Shown here: positions 30,096 through 35,636 of the stretch, piece by piece
Layout: each line of letters begins with the position of its first letter
Numbering within the stretch: the stretch's first letter is position 1
From: a virus
Length of the DNA stretch: 35,636 nucleotides
IMG/VR virus record: IMGVR_UViG_3300022188_000029
Span: 1 to 35,636 of that record
Strand: one strand, 5' to 3'
The notes under the pieces: generated by a model
The model's input: the letters and a program-made list of their open reading frames with translations, nothing else
The model's database searches: none
What the model was told of the DNA's origin: nothing
Program-made: the position numbers and the translations under genes

Positions 30096-31259
30096 TTAAT
30101 CAGACCTTTTTAAAGTAGCAAACGCATTCGCAGATACAATATTACCATCTGCAGAAAGACTTGAAATTATTTGAGTCTGACCTTCTTTCATAAGTACATA
30201 TGGATTGACATCTATCGTCATACCATCATTTATTGCGATTATATAATGTTTCGGTGAGCCAAAAGCCATAACCAACGCCCCGTCTGCGGGATCAGAAGCA
30301 ATAGCAGGTACGATATGTACTGGATAACCGTCAATATATTTAGTTGTCGTAGTTGAAAGATCCCTATTAAACAGCGGATAATCATTAGTATCTGTAAGTT
30401 TTACCACATGTTTAAAAGTAGTCCGAGGCATCATCCAACATAAATCAGTCAGGCCTCTTTCAGCTTCAACATCAAACTCTAAGTCCATCAGTTTACTATA
30501 AGTAATAGATCCATCAGCCAAAGCACCTGAAATAGTTGCAGAAGCTGTACCACCAGTAGAAATATCAGTAGTGAATTCTGTTTTACTAAAAATTTCACCA
30601 TCTATATTCTGCCCAATACTTTCAGCCAGAAAAGGCTCTACAAGCTGTCCAACCACATCAAAGTTTGCTTGTTTAAGGACGTTGTTATAAATTGTTTCAT
30701 AACCACCTATCCGTTTATCAATAGTAAATGTCAACTGACCCAAAGTTGTGGCAGCCTCAGCATTTGCAGTACCATACGCCTGAGCATCGACTGTGGCCTT
30801 GGTGCCCTTAACAGGCATCTTTAATACTTCACCAGGATACTGTATAACTCTACATTCTGAAAGACCAAAAGAGCTCAGCTCAGCCAGCCCTAAAAGTGCA
30901 TTAGAATATTCAACCGGGATCGCGTAAGCACCAGTATTTCCACTAGTTAATGCTTTAATTATGATCTCTGCGGCCTCATCACCAGCAGCTTTTGAGCAAC
31001 TAATTTTAAAGTTTCTTGTTGCCTTAGTTGTGTCATAACCCTTGAATGTATATTCATGAGTGCCTGTATTCTGAGCAAGTTTAAAAGTTTTCTCCTGCAT
31101 CGCGTCCAACTGAGTTTTCAGCTCTTTGTTGTCCTCAAGTACTTTTATATTAGCTTCCTCAGCGATCGCTGCTTTCTCCTGAAGGGCTGTTATATCAGTA
31201 CCAACCTCGTCAGTAATAAGCTCTTTCAGTATTCCCTTCAATTCTTGTTTCTTATCCAT
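30096..31259 (-). CDS. Major capsid protein, HK97 family
   Basis: This 387-residue protein fits HK97-type capsid proteins. Residues 1-65 form the helical delta (scaffold) domain (KKQELKGILKELITDEVG, then a coiled coil AAIAEEANIKVLEDNKELK). The core follows, with SGNTGAYAIPVEYSNALLGL near 110 and SSFGLSECRVIQYPG. The segment TIDKRIGGYETIYNNVLKQA, the GLTDLCWMMPRTTFKHV helix and LVMAFGSPKHYIIAINDGM near the end are also typical. The protease gene next to it would remove the delta domain during maturation. The start has AAAAGGAGAAATTAAC upstream. Confidence 0.92.
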   Translation of the reverse strand: MDKKQELKGILKELITDEVGTDITALQEKAAIAEEANIKVLEDNKELKTQLDAMQEKTFKLAQNTGTHEYTFKGYDTTKATRNFKISCSKAAGDEAAEIIIKALTSGNTGAYAIPVEYSNALLGLAELSSFGLSECRVIQYPGEVLKMPVKGTKATVDAQAYGTANAEAATTLGQLTFTIDKRIGGYETIYNNVLKQANFDVVGQLVEPFLAESIGQNIDGEIFSKTEFTTDISTGGTASATISGALADGSITYSKLMDLEFDVEAERGLTDLCWMMPRTTFKHVVKLTDTNDYPLFNRDLSTTTTKYIDGYPVHIVPAIASDPADGALVMAFGSPKHYIIAINDGMTIDVNPYVLMKEGQTQIISSLSADGNIVSANAFATLKRSD

Positions 31260-31355
31260 GTTAATTTCTCCTTTTAATTTAGTTTATTTTTATTTCATAT
31301 ATTTTATATAACGATATGATAAACATATGCTGAGCAAAAGCTCGCTGTTTTCTCG

Positions 31356-32102
31356 TTATTTCAAATCTTTAATAGCGTCCTCGTAATCAAACGTGTCAAC
31401 TAAGAATTCATCATAAAGCTTTGTGTAAGTGTCTACTGTCTCAGTCTTCTGCTCAAATATCCTTAACTCAAGCTCCAATATCTTCTGCTCAAGCAGCTTA
31501 ATCGTGTCATCCTTCTCATCAACCTGTTTAATTGTTTTAGTTACTAATGCGTCTTCATCAAAATCTTTGAGTTGAGATACTAATTCTTTTGCTTCCAATT
31601 CATCGATGCACTTAGCCTCTATTGCGTCTGTAATGCCCTTAGAGCTCAATAAGGCATTCGGATTGCAGCCAATACTTACAAGACTTAACTCTAACAACTC
31701 AACATTTGTGTAAGTAACTGCAGGCTCTCCTTTTGAAGAGTCTCCCCAAACAATTGATTTATATTCAGGCTTGAAGCCAACACTTGTGGCTTGCATATAT
31801 CCATTCTTATACAGCTTATATACAGAATCCCCTAAAGAAGATACAGATGCTTCGGGAAACTGGACTTTAAACTTCAATTTACCCTGTGATTTCCATACTT
31901 TAGTACACTTAGCTATCGGTAAATCGTAGCTATTATGATTAAGCAGGATAACAGGATTACTTTTGAAAGCGGTTAACTCCCATGCTGATAATTTTATTAC
32001 TTCATCATCTCTATCAACTGTTTCATCACTACCAACAAAGATCAGCGTCCTATCCTCTTCAGCTTTAACTTCTTGTGTAGAAAACTTTGTTATCTTATTC
32101 AT
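31356..32102 (-). CDS. Prohead protease, HK97 family (peptidase S78-like)
   Basis: The 248-residue protein has the S78 layout: FVGSDETVDRDDEVIKLSAW, PVILLNHNSYDLPIAK with catalytic H56, and YMQATSVGFKPE with the nucleophile S107, then LLELSLVSIGCNPNA. It cleaves capsid and scaffold during head maturation. Residues 160-240 form a long coiled coil, which may act as an inner scaffold before self-cleavage. The ATG overlaps the portal stop by eight bases. A gap of 96 bases with no open frame separates it from the capsid gene. Confidence 0.9.
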   Translation of the reverse strand: MNKITKFSTQEVKAEEDRTLIFVGSDETVDRDDEVIKLSAWELTAFKSNPVILLNHNSYDLPIAKCTKVWKSQGKLKFKVQFPEASVSSLGDSVYKLYKNGYMQATSVGFKPEYKSIVWGDSSKGEPAVTYTNVELLELSLVSIGCNPNALLSSKGITDAIEAKCIDELEAKELVSQLKDFDEDALVTKTIKQVDEKDDTIKLLEQKILELELRIFEQKTETVDTYTKLYDEFLVDTFDYEDAIKDLK

Positions 32103-33633
32103 TTATATTCTCCATTAATAATTTCTTTACTATAGATTTATTGAATTTGTATATCTGTATTATGTTTTTACTAAACTTTTGTTTATCCTCATCGAATGAT
32201 TTGGCTATCAGGCTCATTGTATTAGCTGTTATACTCTCCATATCTACTTCAACGTTGTCCAATGTTTTAGAGTCCTCTACGATTAACTTGTTTATATCCA
32301 TTATACTGTGTTTATTACTGACTAATTTCAATACCTTATGCAGTTGTTTACTGAAATAACTGTTTAACTCTTTCTTCATTTGCAATTGTTTCTTTTGATC
32401 CGTTTCAATTATTTTTACTGCTTGATCAATACTTTTATCTGGATCAGTTATCCCTGCTGCTTCTCTTACTTCTATAACCTCTAAATCAGAAGCTGGTTTT
32501 AAATTACCAGGCACAAAGCGTGTATCGCCTATTTCATCAATGTCATCTAGCCCCAAGTCTAAATGTGCATTTATCTCATTAGTTGTATAGCCGAGCCTGT
32601 GTAAACTCTCAGCACGCTTTAAAACTTCATTCTTATCTTCTTGAAGTACAGATATTTCATCATACGAAAACTCACATCTATAATTCGGAAATCTCTTTTT
32701 AAAGAAGGCTTGATTGAAAGCGTCTTTTATTCTTTTTGATGCAGGAAGCAGTGTCTTAGTCCATAATTGTTTCTCAGCTGTTAAAGCCAAACTTCTATCT
32801 ACTTGGTCAGTACATCCGAAAACACTCTTGTGTAGCGAGTAGCCACTTAAAATACGGTCACGGAGATCCTTATTTCCTTGCAAGAATTCAAGGTCTCTCA
32901 TTGTCTGTATTAATTCATTATACTTAATCCCACTTGGTAATCCGAGGGTCTTGCCAGCTTTGGCCGGTCCTGCATGCTCCTCATTAAATTGGTCAACCAA
33001 AATATCCATTTGTTTAGGAGATATTTCTCCATTATCATCAGTTAAGATACCACCAATCTTTCCGAAGTTTTGAAAGAATTTCTCATTGAATTCTCTGGCT
33101 GAATCATATATTAGTAAATCCTTTTCTAAAACGGTTGAAGGAGCGAGGCCTCTCTTATTGTCAGGAGACATTCTTCTACAATAGATTAATTGATCTTTGC
33201 TTATACTTAATTTGTTGTCCCACTTCCAAGAAAGAGTGTTGCCGAGTTTATCAATTTTATCAATCTTCATTAATTGAGGATTGACTGGCTCAAGTGTTAG
33301 GGGGTTTTCTTCATCAATGTATATCATAAATTCGCCCCTGTACCAATAGTAAACATAAGCTTCGTACAGAAGGGCAGATAAGGATAATTCGGGGTGTGGC
33401 TGGTGTATATTGAAACCACCTGGTAGTTTAAAATCGAGTGGCATCAAGGTGTTGCCTTTATATATCTTAAGGGGGAGCATCGACGCCCCATCTGCTAATA
33501 TATTTATCGACCCATATACTACGTGATTGTTTTCATAGGCATCCTTAACGGCATTCTTATTGATAGTCAGAAAGTTATTACCAACTACTCCTGCAAGGTC
33601 TGAATTCAAGTTTTTCTCTACTAATATAGCCAT
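32095..33633 (-). CDS. Portal protein, HK97 family
   Basis: The 512-residue protein has typical HK97-type portal features: a YGSINILADGASMLPLKIYKG start, LSLSALLYEAYVYYWYRGEFMIYID, LTLEPVNPQLM, RRMSPDNKRGLAPSTVL, then FNEKFFQNFGKIGGIL and VFGCTDQVDRSLALTAEKQLW. It forms the twelve-part ring through which DNA enters and leaves the head. The C-terminal third (about 400-512) is charged and helical, longer than the minimum portal core. The start follows ACGGAGAGTTATAT. It lies between terL and the protease, as in HK97. Confidence 0.92.
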   Translation of the reverse strand: MAILVEKNLNSDLAGVVGNNFLTINKNAVKDAYENNHVVYGSINILADGASMLPLKIYKGNTLMPLDFKLPGGFNIHQPHPELSLSALLYEAYVYYWYRGEFMIYIDEENPLTLEPVNPQLMKIDKIDKLGNTLSWKWDNKLSISKDQLIYCRRMSPDNKRGLAPSTVLEKDLLIYDSAREFNEKFFQNFGKIGGILTDDNGEISPKQMDILVDQFNEEHAGPAKAGKTLGLPSGIKYNELIQTMRDLEFLQGNKDLRDRILSGYSLHKSVFGCTDQVDRSLALTAEKQLWTKTLLPASKRIKDAFNQAFFKKRFPNYRCEFSYDEISVLQEDKNEVLKRAESLHRLGYTTNEINAHLDLGLDDIDEIGDTRFVPGNLKPASDLEVIEVREAAGITDPDKSIDQAVKIIETDQKKQLQMKKELNSYFSKQLHKVLKLVSNKHSIMDINKLIVEDSKTLDNVEVDMESITANTMSLIAKSFDEDKQKFSKNIIQIYKFNKSIVKKLLMENINE

Positions 33634-33648
33634 ATATAACTCTCCGTT

Positions 33649-34830
33649 TTATTGTTTTGTGCCAGTCTGTAGTTGATAACTCGGTTTTGTATAATGTGAA
33701 TATAATCCGTACCTTAGTGCTGCTATTGCATCGTCGAAAGTAGTAGTTATGGGCGTTTCTTCAAACCCTCCATCTGTATTAGCCTTCCACTGATATGTTT
33801 CTAGCTCTCTGATCAAATCTTCAGAATCTCTTGTGATATGAAGCTTATGTCTTTTAACAAAATCAATGCTGTTATTCAGTGATCCTTTGGGTTTTTTAGC
33901 ATTCTTCATGTCTATATTAAATCTTCTGGCTTCAGCTATTCGACCAGGCTCAGCACTATCAGCTATAATAATGGTGTCTTCTGGTAAATTCTTTGCTATC
34001 CATTCTATTAAATCTAAATTTGTTTGTTTATCTTTATAGTAAACAAGCTTAACAAATACATCTAATCCATCCTTCACTAGCTTTACAATAGCAGTCTTAT
34101 GCGTGAAACCGAAGTCTAGCCCATATATATACTCGGATTCGGGGTACTTGTCTGGTAGTCCGTCAATCAGGTCCCAGTTATTGAAGATGTTTGCTTCATT
34201 GATCTTTAACGGAAAGCCTAACCATATATTATTATACCTATCTAGATCTGTCTTCTTGCACCATTCTAGCTCTTCTATAGATTCTTGTGATAGATACTCA
34301 TTATCATAATAGTTAACTTTACGAAGGATTGCGTTTGGGCGTTGATTTAAAACGAAGTCAACATAAACCGCATCAGTTAGCTTGTTTGGATTGAAAGTGA
34401 ATAATAATTGACTGCCGGGTTTTCTAATTGTCGGTATTAAGAAGTCGATAGACACCTGGCTTATTGATGTAGCCTCATCGCACCAGACCAGTGACACGTT
34501 TTCAAGTCCTTTGATTGATTCAGGATTATATTTCAAGCCCCTGAAAATTATCTTGGAGCCGTTTCTACCAATGATTTCGTTATTAGTACTTTTAAAAAAT
34601 GATCTTAAACCCATCCTGTTTATAGTCCCCTCTAAGAGCTCCTTACTTGAGTCCTTTATGGACGTTTGAATCTCTCTTGCACACAGAATGATCATCTTTT
34701 CTTGTGTTGCCCTTATGATTACGTACATCGCAGCAGCATAACTCTTACCACCAGCACGGCCTCCATAATAGACCAGGTACCTCTGACCACTAAACATACC
34801 CCTGAATACACTGGGAAAGTTTATATTCAC
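33649..34830 (-). CDS. terL: Terminase large subunit
   Basis: The 393-residue protein starts at GTG 34830, overlapping the terS stop by four bases. The ATPase domain has Walker A YGGRAGGKS at 22-30, Walker B LVWCDEA around D118-E119, and a coupling FTFNPN at 144-149. The C-terminal RNase-H-like nuclease has D239 in YGLDFGFTH, D291 in ADSAEP and D366-D367 in FDDAIAALRY. It packs DNA into the prohead and cuts it. The type resembles PBSX/SPP1-like Terminase_3 proteins, which often package by headful, but packaging type cannot be proven from this. Confidence 0.93.
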   Translation of the reverse strand: MNINFPSVFRGMFSGQRYLVYYGGRAGGKSYAAAMYVIIRATQEKMIILCAREIQTSIKDSSKELLEGTINRMGLRSFFKSTNNEIIGRNGSKIIFRGLKYNPESIKGLENVSLVWCDEATSISQVSIDFLIPTIRKPGSQLLFTFNPNKLTDAVYVDFVLNQRPNAILRKVNYYDNEYLSQESIEELEWCKKTDLDRYNNIWLGFPLKINEANIFNNWDLIDGLPDKYPESEYIYGLDFGFTHKTAIVKLVKDGLDVFVKLVYYKDKQTNLDLIEWIAKNLPEDTIIIADSAEPGRIAEARRFNIDMKNAKKPKGSLNNSIDFVKRHKLHITRDSEDLIRELETYQWKANTDGGFEETPITTTFDDAIAALRYGLYSHYTKPSYQLQTGTKQ

Positions 34831-35102
34831 TCGGCACCTTTATCAAAACTAATTGTTAGGTTGTTATCTGTAGTTTTACGGTCAATCTGCCTCTTGATTT
34901 CGGCGTCGTGCCCCAGCATCCTGGCACGTCGCTCTGCTATCTTAAGCAGCCTATCTATCGCAGCAGTGTCGCCCTCACTGGCCTTGTCCCAAATTGCTTC
35001 GGCCATAAGATCCAACCTTTTCAATTCTATTGCTACAAGGTCTTCAACGCCTTCACCAGCAGCTAATTCAGAATTCTTAATCTTAGTTTTAGGATACTTC
35101 AA
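34827..35102 (-). CDS. terS: Terminase small subunit
   Basis: The 91-residue protein starts at TTG 35102. Residues 20-70 (EDLVAIELKRLDLMAEAIWDKASEGDTAAIDRLLKIAERRARMLG) match the central part of small terminase subunits, which form a ring to bind DNA. The usual N-terminal helix-turn-helix is missing, so it is short. The ribosome binding site AAAGGAG at 35112-35106 lies in a palindrome with CTCCTTT, which includes the first bases of the start codon and could reduce translation initiation. It lies just ahead of terL with an ATGA-type overlap. Confidence 0.78.
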   Translation of the reverse strand: MKYPKTKIKNSELAAGEGVEDLVAIELKRLDLMAEAIWDKASEGDTAAIDRLLKIAERRARMLGHDAEIKRQIDRKTTDNNLTISFDKGAE

Positions 35103-35177
35103 AGGAGCTCTCCTTTAGCATCAAGTTTTATAATACAATCTTCTGGTACTATGTAATCTAGTTTAGCAGACTTTCAT
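35099..35177 (-). pseudogene. Broken copy of the KLDFRLP small gene ahead of terS
   Basis: ATG 35177, with AAAAGGGATAT before it, stops after four codons (ATGAAAGTCTGCTAA). In the frame one base away a sequence continues as KSAKLDYIVPEDCIIKLDAK and ends at TGA 35099-35101, overlapping the terS start. The AKLD and xxVP parts match the ends of the small genes at 19357 and 24683, and the DNA TAATCTAGTTTAGCA (35154-35168, plus strand) is shared with the 19377 copy. A one-base insertion seems to have broken it; a programmed slip is less likely. Confidence 0.4.
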
Positions 35178-35636
35178 ATATCCCTTTTTTGTTTAGTAAC
35201 TATATTAGTGGTATAGTAGTATAGTAATAATATTAACTAGTATAACGATATTAATAGTAAAAACCTACCCTTTATTGCTTGCTTAAGCTTGGGGTTTTTA
35301 GTAAAAAAGTGATATTTTTTTATTTTTTAAGATTTTATAATAATATCGATATGCTATTAGCTTTTACAATAAAAGATATGAAACAGTTGGTTTTTAATAC
35401 TTTTTTGAATTATTTTAAGGTTTTTTCTATTATTATTGTGAAAAAGTGGCGTTTAGTATGACATTTTTGTCCTGCTAGAATAAGGGGATTTAAATTATGT
35501 GTTGAGACGAAAGAAACAACTCATGGTTTCTATCCTATTGTTATAGCGGGGGATATATATTTTACTAATTGTTATTTGTTTATAATTATATTTGAATGAT
35601 TTTAATGATTTCTAATAGTTTTTAAGTCTACTGTAT
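35178..35636. other. Non-coding right end of the window
   Basis: No gene is supported here. It contains TATAGT-rich repeats near 35210-35250 like those at 1-1023, several T-runs, a GCTTAAGC palindrome at 35280-35287 and a small inverted repeat AGAAAC/GTTTCT near 35512-35532. A 60-codon frame at 35279-35461 has neither a ribosome binding site nor a normal composition. If the molecule is circular, this joins the left repeat region and would hold the promoter of the late operon, which I cannot place with confidence. Confidence 0.5.

Noticed and set aside
31260-31355. Small gene or terminator between protease and capsid genes
   Set aside because: The only frame is 15 codons long, and the GAGC/GCTC stem has just four pairs without a U-run.
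35279-35461. Sixty-codon frame at the right end
   Set aside because: It has no ribosome binding site, the start is TTG, and the composition follows T-runs of the non-coding DNA.

Overview
The window looks like most or all of the genome of a tailed, long-tailed (siphovirus-like) dsDNA phage, given with the late genes on the minus strand. The DNA is AT-rich by eye, uses strong AGGAG-type ribosome binding sites and uses TGA as a stop. The capsid genes are HK97-like. The tail-tip genes follow the lambda order and family types (M, L, K, I+J), which points to a Gram-negative, low-GC host. I cannot name the host. Both window ends carry non-coding, TATAGT-rich DNA. If the molecule is circular, they would join into one control region of about 1.6 kb between the divergent early and late gene blocks.

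Layout. 1-1083: AT-rich repeat region with three iteron-like 18-mers, an operator-like dyad and a clear sigma70-type promoter firing rightward. 1084-6929 (+): early block of small, mostly unrecognised proteins, two HNH endonucleases, a winged-helix protein that may act in replication, small helix-turn-helix proteins, a short BRO-N protein and a sigma-like protein that may switch on late genes. The gaps between early genes hold strongly folded, partly duplicated RNA elements and many copies of an AAAGTAT(C/T)G repeat. A 13-bp inverted repeat at 6936-6982 separates the convergent blocks. 6994-9983 (-): a GIY-YIG endonuclease, a frameshifted BRO-N/zinc-ribbon gene with a run of nine G, a RuvC-like resolvase, an unknown protein, and a ParB-like/N6-or-N4 DNA methyltransferase fusion.

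10135-35102 (-): the late operon, read from right to left. It runs terS, terL, portal, protease, major capsid, connectors, major tail protein, tail assembly chaperone with a -1 frameshift extension, tape measure, M, L, K, an I-J fusion, a LamG fibre protein, a small chaperone-like protein, a tail-borne NodB-type polysaccharide deacetylase, two large appendage proteins and several very small proteins. Most genes overlap or abut (ATGA or TAATG junctions), so translation is probably coupled.

The most notable points are the duplicated gene-plus-structured-RNA module at 1345-2520, the A_AAA_AAC frameshift site at 27762-27768, the gpI-gpJ fusion, the tail deacetylase, a recurring small-protein element placed ahead of three late genes, and the poly-G frameshift. 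I see no endolysin, integrase, DNA polymerase or helicase.
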